Origin: CAZAXU01 sp964489245
Lineage (GTDB): Bacteria; Bacteroidota; Bacteroidia; Flavobacteriales; Flavobacteriaceae
Direction of reading: 5' to 3'
Length of the DNA: 55,615 nt
Assembly: GCA_964489245.1 (NCBI GenBank)
Contig: CAZAXU010000007.1
Span: 1-55,615 of the forward strand
The position numbers and the translations under genes are program-made. The notes below the pieces were generated by a model. The model did not search any database and was not told the DNA's origin. It saw nothing but the letters and a program-made list of their open reading frames with translations. This document shows positions 1 to 7,959 of this stretch, one piece after another. How positions within the stretch are numbered: the first letter of the stretch is position 1; each line of letters starts with the position of its first letter.

Positions 1-48
1 GACAAAAAAGCTTGTCTATCTGCCGATGAAATATCAGAAATAAATTAA
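1..48 (+). CDS. C-terminal end of an unidentified plus-strand protein (partial)
   Basis: Frame 1 is open from the window edge and ends at a TAA at 46-48, giving a 15-residue tail (DKKACLSADEISEIN). A strong hairpin starts inside its stop region, as expected for the end of a transcribed gene, and the next gene converges on it. Too little is visible to name a family. That it is a real gene end is inferred from the open frame plus the terminator. Confidence 0.4.
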   Translation, partial: DKKACLSADEISEIN

Positions 49-80
49 AAAAGGGCTGTAAAAACAGCCCTTTTTTAATT
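43..80. terminator. Bidirectional intrinsic terminator
   Basis: A perfect 17-bp inverted repeat (43-59 with 64-80) around an AAAA loop has a GC-rich core (GGGCTGT/ACAGCCC) and A6/T6 flanks, so it can terminate in both directions. It sits between the plus-strand gene tail and the convergent barrel gene. Confidence 0.9.
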
Positions 81-96
81 ATCTATAAAATTTTTA

Positions 97-624
97 TTAG
101 AAAGCATATCCAATGGCTAGTCCAAGGATAGGATATCCACCACTGTAGTTGTAATCATTAAACTTAGCAGCTCTGTATCCGTATCCTACATATAGGTCTA
201 AAGCTATACCGGAATCCCAAACCCATTGGTATCCTCCTTTAAGTCCGCCACCAAATGCAAATGTGCTTTGTTTTTCAGTAGAAAGGTTTCCTTCTGTATT
301 ATATTTCTTAAAGTCATAAGAATAAGAACCAACGCTTAATTCCGGTCCTACAAATAAGCCTTCCGGTGCGGAATTAGTTTTTGAAAAATAAAATCTGTAG
401 CCGGCATCAGCTCCAATACCTGAAATGCCAAGATTGCTCCAGTTGAAAAAACTTGCGCCAATAGTAAGTGAATTTTTTTCACTTAAAGGCATTTCATAAG
501 TGGCATTAAAAATACCAAAAGCAAAGCCAATCGGATTGACCTTGATAATTCCTTTGACATCTTGCGCTTTCGTGCTGTTCAATCCAAATAAAAGAATTGC
601 AAAAACAATTAATAATTTTTTCAT
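97..624 (-). CDS. Small outer-membrane beta-barrel protein
   Basis: The 175-residue protein begins with a signal peptide ending in Lys-Ala-Gln (cleavage after about residue 20). The rest is short alternating hydrophobic/polar strands rich in Gly and Tyr, for example GLKGGYQWVWDSGIALDLYV, and it ends in an aromatic residue (AIGYAF), typical of BamA-recognised barrels. Length fits an eight-stranded OmpX/OmpW-like barrel. This fold class is common in Bacteroidota as 'DUF3575/porin family' proteins. The substrate or role cannot be read from sequence. It appears monocistronic, with a -7 element at 709-716 and an 80-nt leader holding a small hairpin (675-680 with 696-701). Confidence 0.75.
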   Translation of the reverse strand: MKKLLIVFAILLFGLNSTKAQDVKGIIKVNPIGFAFGIFNATYEMPLSEKNSLTIGASFFNWSNLGISGIGADAGYRFYFSKTNSAPEGLFVGPELSVGSYSYDFKKYNTEGNLSTEKQSTFAFGGGLKGGYQWVWDSGIALDLYVGYGYRAAKFNDYNYSGGYPILGLAIGYAF

Positions 625-708
625 AATAAGTAATTTTAGTTAATTTTAATTTTATGCTTACTCCGGAATTTTTGAGTTGGCTTTTCGGCTTATTCCCAAC
701 TGACGGGT

Positions 709-716
709 CAAATATA
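709..716 (-). promoter_or_regulatory. Bacteroidota -7 promoter element upstream of the barrel gene
   Basis: The minus strand reads TATATTTG, matching TAnnTTTG exactly, 85 nt before the start codon. No convincing TTG -33 element was seen at the usual spacing, so the call is moderate. Confidence 0.45.
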
Positions 717-825
717 TAAAAAATTTAAATAATTAGAGCTGAATTCTATTATTTTATTAGGTTTTTATATATTTGAGTCCGGTTTTTCTTTTTTCTCGTT
801 ACATCAAATTTGTCAAAAAACAAAA

Positions 826-1248
826 CTATTCTTTGGTGAGTGTTGCTGTAACAGAGCCATGAATCGTTTGAATATGAGTGGCATCAATTTTGTTAAACTC
901 CCATGTTTCGGTTGAATTATTGGTTGCCGTATGGGTAATGGTGAACCGATATGAAGTAGCAGTAGTGTTTTCACTGATGTTGTCTGTACTTTTTAGTGAA
1001 GCTTTTACAGAAACCGTGTTACTGCCAATGATTGTTTTCATATCGTCAACAGTAAATTGATAGCCTGTTCGCATATTCGGTTGCGTTAAATCAATCCAAG
1101 TGCCTTGAATCCAAGCAGGGGGATTCAAATGTTTAGACCCGGCTATTTGATCGTTGTCGTCACTATCATTTTTTTTACAAGAAGTAAATAAAAAACCGAT
1201 TAATAATACGCTTAATGTTAATTTGATTAGATTGTTTTTTGCTTTCAT
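826..1248 (-). CDS. Small lipoprotein, last gene of the envelope run
   Basis: The 140-residue protein has a lipoprotein signal peptide with lipobox FTSC at about residues 21-24, followed by KKNDSDDND, an acidic linker typical of surface-exposed Bacteroidota lipoproteins. The mature part (residues 40-140) looks like a small beta-sandwich or lipocalin-like domain (PPAWIQGTWID, then alternating strands ending in SVTATLTKE). Its leader is nearly the same as that of the gene just upstream (1254-2015), from which it is separated by only 5 nt, so the two are co-transcribed. Function is unknown. Confidence 0.7.
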   Translation of the reverse strand: MKAKNNLIKLTLSVLLIGFLFTSCKKNDSDDNDQIAGSKHLNPPAWIQGTWIDLTQPNMRTGYQFTVDDMKTIIGSNTVSVKASLKSTDNISENTTATSYRFTITHTATNNSTETWEFNKIDATHIQTIHGSVTATLTKE

Positions 1249-1253
1249 AATTT

Positions 1254-2015
1254 TTAATTTTTATATAAATAAGAAAATGAATCCGACCCCATTTGGACGG
1301 TTTTAGGGTAATTCTTTGCATTATAGATATAGTTATATTGAATTGTTTCAAGTAAAACGCCTGAACCGTCATATTTTTTTTCAACAGTGATATTGTTTTC
1401 GTTTAATAGTAACGCAAGCTCATTTAAATTTTCGTTGTACGGTATTTTGAATAATTTATAAGGATTATTTTTTGTGTCACACTCAAAAGTATATCTTTTT
1501 TGCAACTCCCAAGTGTTTCCAAAACGGCTAAATTCCTTAGCTTCTATAATGTTATCACCGTTGTATGTAAAAGTTTGCTTTTTGGCATCTTCTCCGCTTA
1601 TCACTTCAATGGCCTTATCTATTTTTCCGTTGGTATAATGAAAAGTCCAATAGGTATTGGTTGCCCCTCCAATATCACAACGTGTTAAATTGCCATTGTT
1701 ATTATAACCGTAGATGTACTGCCATATCGTAGAATTATTTTGTTTGGCGATTTCGCCGGTTATTTTTCCGTTGGCATAAGTATAGGTAATAAGCACTTGA
1801 TTTCCGCCAAAATTACGAGTTTGCTCGGTTAGTTTGTTGTTAGCATCATAAGCAAAACCAACCACTTGAGTATTACCTTGGTTAATAGATTTTAAATAGA
1901 TACCGTTTTCATTAGAGGCATCTTCATTGCTGTCATCTTTTTTACAAGAAGCAAATAAAATTCCTATAAATAAAATGCTTAATGCAAGCTTGAATAAATT
2001 GTTTTTTGTTTTCAT
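1254..2015 (-). CDS. Lipoprotein with YD/Rhs-like beta repeats
   Basis: I place the start at 2015, not the longer in-frame ATG at 2099, because residues from 2015 give a clean lipoprotein leader (lipobox FASC, then KKDDSNED); the longer form would bury it behind 28 residues and overlap the preceding gene. The 253-residue protein carries repeated short units such as YAYDANNKLTEQ-like, YTYANGKITGE, YGYNNNGNLTR, FHYTNGKIDKA and FTYNGDNIIEA. Such Y-x-Y-x-N-G-x-I units resemble YD-repeat/DUF4595-type lipoproteins. It is probably anchored in the outer membrane. A second protein of the same style is at 44605-45384. Molecular role unknown. Confidence 0.72.
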   Translation of the reverse strand: MKTKNNLFKLALSILFIGILFASCKKDDSNEDASNENGIYLKSINQGNTQVVGFAYDANNKLTEQTRNFGGNQVLITYTYANGKITGEIAKQNNSTIWQYIYGYNNNGNLTRCDIGGATNTYWTFHYTNGKIDKAIEVISGEDAKKQTFTYNGDNIIEAKEFSRFGNTWELQKRYTFECDTKNNPYKLFKIPYNENLNELALLLNENNITVEKKYDGSGVLLETIQYNYIYNAKNYPKTVQMGSDSFSYLYKN

Positions 2016-2049
2016 GATATTTAGTCTGATAATATTTATGATAGTCATC

Positions 2050-2067
2050 GTATCATTCGGGTGATAC
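2050..2067 (-). promoter_or_regulatory. Small hairpin in the leader of the YD-like lipoprotein gene
   Basis: The minus strand reads GTATCA-CCCGAA-TGATAC, a perfect 6-bp inverted repeat 35 nt before the start codon at 2015. Its core ATCACCCGAATGAT closely resembles the hairpin before the DUF4270 gene (21760-21775). Confidence 0.4.
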
Positions 2068-2080
2068 AACAACTTGGTGA

Positions 2081-2755
2081 TTAATGTAATTTGTTCCAAA
2101 TTTCTTTTATTTTTTCATCCGTTATTTCAGGTTTGAGCAATTTCAAAGCTTTTTTGAACTCCGAATAAGTGTGATTTTTTGGATATTGAACTATTTCAAT
2201 TGCTTTGTTAGGTGTCATTTTCGAAGTGTTTTCGGTGGTAACTTGTACTTTTTTGCCATCATTTTGGTGCATTTGATTGTATGCTTTTTGAATATCGGAT
2301 TCCAGTAGAGGCACTTCTCCGTTTTGTGTTATGTAATTTTTATATTCGGTGTATGATATATTTTCTACTTCTGCCAACTTTCCGTACATAGCTTGTATGC
2401 CGGTTTCTTTTTGCGGTTTGGTTTGGTTAAGCATTTGTTCCAATTGGGTTTGTTGTTCTTCGCTTATATGAATATCCACTTTTTGTCCTTTAGAAGCTTT
2501 GATATACCAATTTACTATCGTATAGGCTTTGTCACGATCTTCTTTTGACATTTCAGGGTTTAACTGATTGACAAACTCATTGAATTTGGCTTTTTTAAGC
2601 GACTCGGGAGCACCATTGTCAAATTGTTTGTCAAATTCCATCAGGGTTTTAGCTGCTTGTATAGATTGCTCATAGTTGAGCTGCTTGTCATTATTTTGTG
2701 CGTTTAACAAGCTGATTTTCAACAAAATGATGACAATGCTTATTATTTTTCTCAT
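2081..2755 (-). CDS. Exported helical protein of unknown function
   Basis: The 224-residue protein starts with a signal peptide ending in Asn-Ala-Gln (about residue 20). The mature part is hydrophilic and strongly helical, with many Lys, Glu and Gln and no cysteine. Two stretches look like weak repeats of one helical unit: ESLKKAKFNEFVNQLNPEMS and SEFKKALKLLKPEITDEKIK, both with a K-F/L-x-x-x-x-L-x-P-E pattern. It lies 2 nt after the lipocalin-like gene, so the two are translationally close and probably co-expressed. I do not recognise the family. Confidence 0.65.
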   Translation of the reverse strand: MRKIISIVIILLKISLLNAQNNDKQLNYEQSIQAAKTLMEFDKQFDNGAPESLKKAKFNEFVNQLNPEMSKEDRDKAYTIVNWYIKASKGQKVDIHISEEQQTQLEQMLNQTKPQKETGIQAMYGKLAEVENISYTEYKNYITQNGEVPLLESDIQKAYNQMHQNDGKKVQVTTENTSKMTPNKAIEIVQYPKNHTYSEFKKALKLLKPEITDEKIKEIWNKLH

Positions 2756-2757
2756 AT

Positions 2758-3918
2758 TTAAAGGTTTTGTAATTCATATTTTATATATGATTGTTCATCG
2801 TCGTTTTGGATGATGATTTTGGCAAATGTACCGGGCATATCATTGATCATCCAATATTTGATTTTGGTATCACCGTCAAAGCCTTCTACTGCGGTGCAGT
2901 AATAATCTTTATCTTCTATATGTATTTTTTCAAAATTATTCACTATCCGGAACGGAGCGATATCTTTTTGCGGAAAAAATCTATTGTAAGTATTTTCTAA
3001 AAAAGCTTTCCGCTGTTCGTTTAGTTTGACCTCTTCTTCATCTTTTGCCAAATAATCGATAAATATGATTTTTTGTTTATCATCATCTACTTTTACTTTG
3101 GAAATGATGTTATCTATAAGGCATGCATGCACGTCTTTGTTAAATATTTTCCTGATGTAATGAATTTGTTTTTGATTTTTCAAATAACCGAAAAGAGCCT
3201 CTTCACTCCAAGGAAAATCATGTGAATCACCTTCGTTGTTTTCAATTTCTTCGTAGGTAAAAGTCAATGGCTCTTCGGGTTTTTCAATATATGGTTTTCT
3301 GTCTAATGTATAGTTTATGCCTTTGTATTTCAATTCCAATAAATCTTTATTGATTTGGATGATTTTGCTTTTTCCGCGTAAAACTTCAGCGTCGGCTTGT
3401 ATGACTATACTGTTGTTTTGGGGCAAGTAAAGCCATTGCCCTTGCGTGGTTATTGAAGCATCTGACTGTTGTACCAGCTCGGTAAACCGGTGATTTTGAC
3501 TAAAACTCAATATCGTGATTTGTGTGCCGGTCATCTGCCAAACACCTAATAACCGTTTATATTCAGGCAATTCATCAATCAGCTTTTGATTATAACGGAT
3601 ATAATGAAATTTTGCATTGTCTTTTTGATATATCAATTCTTTTTGATTTATTTTTAAAATACTTGCCGTGCCGGAAAAATTCGGACTTAATTTTGATTTA
3701 AAAACGATTAGATTTTTTTTAAGTTTCCAATCGGCAATTTCATCTTCGCCAAAAAGCATTTTGCCGTTATCTTTGAACTTGCTAATCAAATAAGGCGCTT
3801 CGGTTTTTTCGTTTTGTTCAATTTTGATGAGCAACCAAGTTCCGTTGATGCTTTGTTGAGCTTGAAGCACAGAAGTCAATAAAAGAAATACAATAAATAT
3901 TTTTTTCATTTTTTTCAT
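2758..3918 (-). CDS. Exported protein with two lipocalin-like domains
   Basis: The 386-residue protein has a signal peptide (cleavage after VLQAQ). Two segments start with the lipocalin-like G-x-W signature: SINGTWLLIKIEQNEK at about 23-38 and LGVWQMTGTQITILSF at about 124-139, each followed by short beta strands. The C-terminal third is a separate mixed region with no signature I know. Starts at 3918 and 3909 both encode MKK, and either gives a working signal peptide. A long imperfect hairpin ends about 5 nt before the first start codon. The next gene begins 2 nt after its stop. A role in binding a small hydrophobic ligand would be a guess from the fold only. Confidence 0.62.
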   Translation of the reverse strand: MKKMKKIFIVFLLLTSVLQAQQSINGTWLLIKIEQNEKTEAPYLISKFKDNGKMLFGEDEIADWKLKKNLIVFKSKLSPNFSGTASILKINQKELIYQKDNAKFHYIRYNQKLIDELPEYKRLLGVWQMTGTQITILSFSQNHRFTELVQQSDASITTQGQWLYLPQNNSIVIQADAEVLRGKSKIIQINKDLLELKYKGINYTLDRKPYIEKPEEPLTFTYEEIENNEGDSHDFPWSEEALFGYLKNQKQIHYIRKIFNKDVHACLIDNIISKVKVDDDKQKIIFIDYLAKDEEEVKLNEQRKAFLENTYNRFFPQKDIAPFRIVNNFEKIHIEDKDYYCTAVEGFDGDTKIKYWMINDMPGTFAKIIIQNDDEQSYIKYELQNL

Positions 3919-3923
3919 TTTTT

Positions 3924-3971
3924 AATCATCGTGCCATTCATATCCTGTGCAGATAAAATGGCATGATGATT
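3924..3971 (-). promoter_or_regulatory. Long imperfect hairpin abutting a start codon
   Basis: Arms 3924-3938 and 3957-3971 pair at 14 of 15 positions around an 18-nt loop. On the minus strand the structure ends 5 nt before the start codon at 3918 and follows the OmpA gene stop at 4011 within a 92-nt gap. It could weaken translation initiation, act as an attenuator, or stabilise the upstream mRNA end. Confidence 0.5.
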
Positions 3972-4010
3972 ATATCTATTATGTTAATATGGTAGATGAA
4001 ATCCATTTAT

Positions 4011-5291
4011 TTAAAACTTAACAAACTCAACTCTTCTATTATTTGCTTTTCCTTCCGGAGTACTATTGTTGTCTATCGGTTTAGATTCACCATAACCGGT
4101 ATATTTTAAGCGTGATTTGTCAATACCCATACTGATGAGTTTGTTCATCACGGTTTTGGCTCTTGCTTTAGACAATTTTAGATTCAAGGCATTATTCCCG
4201 TCGCTGTCGGTATGACCTTCTATACTGAATTTTAAATCGGGTTGTTTTTGCATCAACTTATAAATACGGTTAATCGGTCCCATACTCTCCGGCTTAAGCG
4301 TGGCTTTGTTTATGTCAAATTTGATTCCGTTTACGATAATTTTTCCGTCAGACAACACCCGTTTATAATATTTTACACCGCCTTTGGCAATGCGAAAATT
4401 TTTAATATAATTTGTTTTAGCATTGCAGGTTAGGGTGATTCCGGTTGGATTGCCTTTGAAGTGAGGAATATTGATCAAACGTTGATCTTCCAGATAAATT
4501 TTGAATTTACCTTTAGTAAATGCAATTGATACATGACGCCACCCTCCTTCATTATCACGGTTACTTCTTGATTTTCCGTCCAGTTTTCCCTCACTATTGG
4601 CAAAACTTACACTATTTACGTATATGGTTGCTTGTGCATCTTTAAAGTATTTTTGATTTTTTCGGTCATAAAAAGTAATATAATATCTATCATTATATTT
4701 ATTCGGAATAAAATAAGCGTCAAGTTCAATGGTAAATATTTCCGGCAGATAATCTTGTTCGGGGTCTTTTAGATACGGCACAATACCTTTGCTATACATA
4801 TTTCCGGTATCGGTGATGAAAGTAATTACCGGTTCGCCGTCAACTTCAGCAATTTCGGCACCGCCTTTATACAAATCCCAATGACTGGGAAATTCGCCGT
4901 TTTCTTCTTCTGCGCTTGGAACATCTTCGAAGATTACGGTATCGCCCGGAACAAAATCATATTTACTCCAAACAACTTTGGGTTGGTGTAATTTTTTCTT
5001 TTTAGATTTTTTGTTATCCGGAACATTCATTTGTTCGCTGTCTCTTTCGTTGAATTCGGATTTTTTACCTTTTTTCTTCTCTGATTTTTTGTTTTTTCCG
5101 TCAATTTCGTTTTCTGTTTCGTCATAGGCTTTATCAATACCTTTATCAATGCGACGTTCGGCACGACGTTCAGCTTCACGTTTTACCTTTTCTTCGGCGT
5201 GTTTTTTTAAGCGTTTCCAAAGTTGTGCTTCTGTGTTTTGAGAGAAGCCGAACAGAAACAGTCCGATAATTAAAAGTTTAAGAATTTTCAT
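4011..5291 (-). CDS. OmpA-family peptidoglycan-binding outer-membrane protein
   Basis: The 426-residue protein has a signal peptide ending in TEAQ, a highly charged coiled segment (about 25-100; EEKVKREAERRAERRIDKG), a beta-rich middle domain (about 105-300) that looks like a concanavalin-type jelly roll (GGWRHVSIAFTKGKFKIYLE), and a C-terminal OmpA domain (about 315-426). The OmpA domain has the diaminopimelate-binding Asp and Arg pattern (IEGHTDSDG, then LSKARAKTVMNKLI). It probably tethers the outer membrane to peptidoglycan while displaying the jelly roll. It is first in the minus-strand run and divergent from the LytTR/LytS genes. No transmembrane barrel precedes the OmpA domain, unlike classical OmpA. 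Confidence 0.85.
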   Translation of the reverse strand: MKILKLLIIGLFLFGFSQNTEAQLWKRLKKHAEEKVKREAERRAERRIDKGIDKAYDETENEIDGKNKKSEKKKGKKSEFNERDSEQMNVPDNKKSKKKKLHQPKVVWSKYDFVPGDTVIFEDVPSAEEENGEFPSHWDLYKGGAEIAEVDGEPVITFITDTGNMYSKGIVPYLKDPEQDYLPEIFTIELDAYFIPNKYNDRYYITFYDRKNQKYFKDAQATIYVNSVSFANSEGKLDGKSRSNRDNEGGWRHVSIAFTKGKFKIYLEDQRLINIPHFKGNPTGITLTCNAKTNYIKNFRIAKGGVKYYKRVLSDGKIIVNGIKFDINKATLKPESMGPINRIYKLMQKQPDLKFSIEGHTDSDGNNALNLKLSKARAKTVMNKLISMGIDKSRLKYTGYGESKPIDNNSTPEGKANNRRVEFVKF

Positions 5292-5320
5292 GATAGTTAT
5301 TTTTTAAACAAATTTTGGAA

Positions 5321-5328
5321 CAAAGATA
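5321..5328 (-). promoter_or_regulatory. -7 promoter element of the OmpA-led run
   Basis: The minus strand reads TATCTTTG, an exact TAnnTTTG match, 30 nt before the start codon at 5291. A TTG at the expected -33 position is not evident. Confidence 0.6.
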
Positions 5329-5372
5329 TTTTTAACACGATATTTAATACTCATTTAGTAGTGTGATTTTTT

Positions 5373-5390
5373 ATCACCCGTTGGGGTGAT
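5373..5390. promoter_or_regulatory. Palindrome in the divergent region, candidate operator
   Basis: ATCACCC-GTTG-GGGTGAT forms a 7-bp inverted repeat about 45-60 bp upstream of the OmpA-run -7 element and 250 bp before the response regulator. It is followed by a T-rich tract on the plus strand, so a weak terminator is possible, but no gene is being read into it. Confidence 0.4.
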
Positions 5391-5647
5391 TTTGTGTTTT
5401 TAGAATATTTGATAATTTCTTGTAGATTAAAAAAAAGAAGACTAATTCATCGGCTTGATTATAAACATCGGATTTAGATGCATAAACGACAGATAAAACA
5501 AATAAGTGGCAAAAAAGAATTTTTGGTCTAAAAGAATCCTTTAAAACATGTTATGACTCCGTTAATAAACTAAATCACACACTTGATGAAGAAATATAGA
5601 TATTTAATATAAAAATACATATATTTATGTCCCTAAAAAATGATACC

Positions 5648-6400
5648 ATGATTAATACCGTAATAATAGACGACGAAAGACTCGCAATAGAAAGTCTTCG
5701 TTGGGAAATTGATAATTTCTGCAAGGAAATAAAAGTTGTTGAAACATTCACAAATCCAAAAGATGCGATAAGTGGTATTAATTATCTTAAACCGGAATTG
5801 GTTTTTTTGGATATTGAAATGCCGGAATTAGACGGATTTCAGCTTTTACAATTGTTAGACTATAAGAATTTTGATTTGATTATCATCACGGCTTATAACC
5901 AGTATGCAATCAAAGCTTTTAAAGCGAATGCCATTGACTATTTGCTCAAACCGGTAGATCCTGACGAGCTGGTCTCTGCCGTTGAAAAAGTGAAAGCCAG
6001 AAGAAAAGATAATGTTCAAAATAAAAATATAGAAACCATTTTGTCTAAATTGCTTGATGATCACAAATCAGAAGCGCAAAGAATACCATTGTTGCTAAGC
6101 AATAAAGTAATTATGGTTAATGCAGAAGAAATCACTTATTGTAAATCAGACGGAGCTTATACGCATGTTTATTTGGAAGACGGGAACGACCATTTTGTAT
6201 CTAAAAGTATTAAAAATCTTGAAAAAATACTTCCTCCGGACATTTTTATCAGAGTTCATAAATCATACATTGTGAACTATAAAAAAATAGTTGAATTCAT
6301 AAGAACAGGAAATGGAGAACTGGTGCTTTCTAACGAGCAAGTTATACCGGTTTCTCGAACACACAAGAACAAAGTTCTTAAAATATTGAAAATTTTATAA
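5648..6400 (+). CDS. LytTR-family response regulator
   Basis: Starting at 5648 gives 250 residues opening with MINTVIIDDERLA, the normal start of receiver domains; an ATG at 5627 would add seven residues. Residues 1-120 are a receiver with the acidic pair DD (8-9), phospho-acceptor Asp55 (FLDIEMPELDG) and the KP motif (LLKPVDPDEL). Residues about 145-250 are a LytTR DNA-binding domain (RIPLLLSNKVIMVNAEEITY, FIRVHKSYIVNYKKI, VIPVSRTHK). It is the partner of the kinase that begins 6 nt downstream. Being divergent from the OmpA-led run, it may control that run; this is inference. Confidence 0.93.
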   Translation: MINTVIIDDERLAIESLRWEIDNFCKEIKVVETFTNPKDAISGINYLKPELVFLDIEMPELDGFQLLQLLDYKNFDLIIITAYNQYAIKAFKANAIDYLLKPVDPDELVSAVEKVKARRKDNVQNKNIETILSKLLDDHKSEAQRIPLLLSNKVIMVNAEEITYCKSDGAYTHVYLEDGNDHFVSKSIKNLEKILPPDIFIRVHKSYIVNYKKIVEFIRTGNGELVLSNEQVIPVSRTHKNKVLKILKIL

Positions 6401-6406
6401 CACAAA

Positions 6407-7927
6407 ATGGAAAGCGAATATTCTCTTTTCGAAATACTATCCCATCCGCAGGATAACGGGATTGTTATTTTTGTCTCAGGGTTTTTATTTATCTTCGGGT
6501 TATATCATTTTTTGCTTTTTTTTCAACATAGAGATAAGGCTTATTTATATTATTCACTATATGCCTTTTTGGTGCTGATTTATACTTATCATAGAGCTCA
6601 TAATTTCTTTTTAACAGATGTTTCAAAGCCAATTATACCATATTTAGAATTTCTATATGACCCTATAAAATGGTTATATTCAACGATTTATCTTTTGTTT
6701 GCGATAAGTTTTGTCGATTTGAAAAAGTATTTTCCGAAATGGGATAAATATATCAGAATATTTGTTCAAATATCCTTGAGTGCTTTAACTATTCTTGTTG
6801 TGATTTCAGTTATAACCGGTAATTCAACAATTACAGACTACGGATATAATTTTCTTTTCCTTCCCATCTTGTTCATCTTTTCTCTGTTTATCCTTTTTAT
6901 TATTTGGAATACTACATCTCCTGTGAAATATTATTTATTGATTGGAGCCGGAGTGTATATGATTGTTACTTTATACTCTCATTATCTCACTTATACCGGA
7001 CACCCTTTTCGTGTTCTTTTTTATGCAGCGATTATGTTTGAGATGATATTTTTTGCCTTGGGTTTAGGTGCCAAACAAAAAAAGATTTTAGAAGACAGAT
7101 ACAAAGCTCAAAAAATGATTATCAAACAACATGAAGAAAACTTGAAACTCAAAAATAAAATCCAACAAGAGTTGGATGATAAGGTGGAAAAAAAATCCAG
7201 ACATATCATTGAATTGACCAAAGAAAACGAAGAACAAAAAAGAAATAAGCTGAAATTGGAGCATTCAAAACAACTGATTCAGCTTAGAATGCAGGCAATT
7301 CAAGCGCAAATGAATCCGCATTTTTTGTTTAATACGCTGAATTCAATCAAGAACTTTATTATCAAAAATAATAAAAAAGATGCCGTAACCTATCTTTCCA
7401 AATTTGCCAATTTGATTCGATTGATATTAGACAATTCACAACTTCAAGAAATTAGTCTAAAAGACGAAATAGAAATAATAAAACTCTATGTTGAGGTTGA
7501 AAATATCAGATTTAATAATGAAATATTGTTTGATGTACAAGTTGACGGTAGAGTTGATTTAGCTCAAATAAAAATTCCACCGCTTATTCTACAACCTTTT
7601 ATAGAAAATTCCATCTGGCACGGTTTGGCATTGAAAAGGGGAAAAAAGAAAATTTTTGTGAGAATAAAAAAAGATAAATCTTTTGCGAACATTATAATAG
7701 AAGACAATGGAATAGGAAGAGAGAAAGCCATGGAAATCAGAGCATCAAAATTGTTAAATCGTGAATCTTTAGGCATAAAATTAACCGAGGAAAGATTGGC
7801 AACATACACAAAATATTTGGAAGAAAGATATAAACTAAAATTTGAAGATTTATATGATGAAAAAGAATCTCCCACCGGAACTCGAATAATTATTTCTCTG
7901 CCCGTTGTGTCAAAAAAGGAAGTGTAA
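6407..7927 (+). CDS. LytS-type membrane sensor histidine kinase
   Basis: The 506-residue protein has about seven hydrophobic segments in residues 18-220, resembling a 7TM-DISM sensor but without the extracellular DISM2 domain. A coiled coil (225-295) follows, then the His_kinase domain with phospho-acceptor His305 in the hallmark QMNPHFLFNTLNSIKNFI. An HATPase region has N and G boxes (PFIENSIWHG; IIEDNGIGREKA). Such kinases pair with LytTR regulators, and this one starts 6 nt after its regulator. The stop codon lies inside a bidirectional terminator. The ligand sensed cannot be told. Confidence 0.92.
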   Translation: MESEYSLFEILSHPQDNGIVIFVSGFLFIFGLYHFLLFFQHRDKAYLYYSLYAFLVLIYTYHRAHNFFLTDVSKPIIPYLEFLYDPIKWLYSTIYLLFAISFVDLKKYFPKWDKYIRIFVQISLSALTILVVISVITGNSTITDYGYNFLFLPILFIFSLFILFIIWNTTSPVKYYLLIGAGVYMIVTLYSHYLTYTGHPFRVLFYAAIMFEMIFFALGLGAKQKKILEDRYKAQKMIIKQHEENLKLKNKIQQELDDKVEKKSRHIIELTKENEEQKRNKLKLEHSKQLIQLRMQAIQAQMNPHFLFNTLNSIKNFIIKNNKKDAVTYLSKFANLIRLILDNSQLQEISLKDEIEIIKLYVEVENIRFNNEILFDVQVDGRVDLAQIKIPPLILQPFIENSIWHGLALKRGKKKIFVRIKKDKSFANIIIEDNGIGREKAMEIRASKLLNRESLGIKLTEERLATYTKYLEERYKLKFEDLYDEKESPTGTRIIISLPVVSKKEV

Positions 7928-7943
7928 CAAAACACTTCCTTTT
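7914..7943. terminator. Bidirectional terminator overlapping the lytS-type stop codon
   Basis: A perfect 12-bp stem AAAAGGAAGTGT/ACACTTCCTTTT (7914-7925 with 7932-7943) and a 6-nt loop include the TAA stop at 7925-7927. A-rich and T-rich flanks allow use from both sides, separating the kinase from the convergent 7960-8520 gene. Confidence 0.85.
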
Positions 7944-7959
7944 GAATTACAAACAAATT

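Larger units (their letters stand above)
5292..5647. other. Divergent regulatory region between the OmpA run and lytTR/lytS
   Basis: No gene is visible in this stretch of over 300 bases. It holds a minus-strand -7 element (5321-5328), a palindrome (5373-5390) and, close to the plus-strand gene, a near-match TATATTTA (5619-5626 area) that could be its -7 element. The rest is AT-rich without further structure that I could find. Confidence 0.6.

Noticed and set aside
768..775. Plus-strand TATATTTG after the lipoprotein gene
   Set aside because: Points into the convergent end of a minus-strand gene; no plus-strand gene follows.
5316..5321. TGGAAC half-site beside the OmpA-run -7 element, like those at the macroglobulin promoter
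   Set aside because: A lone 6-mer with no partner; expected about once by chance in the intergenic DNA here.
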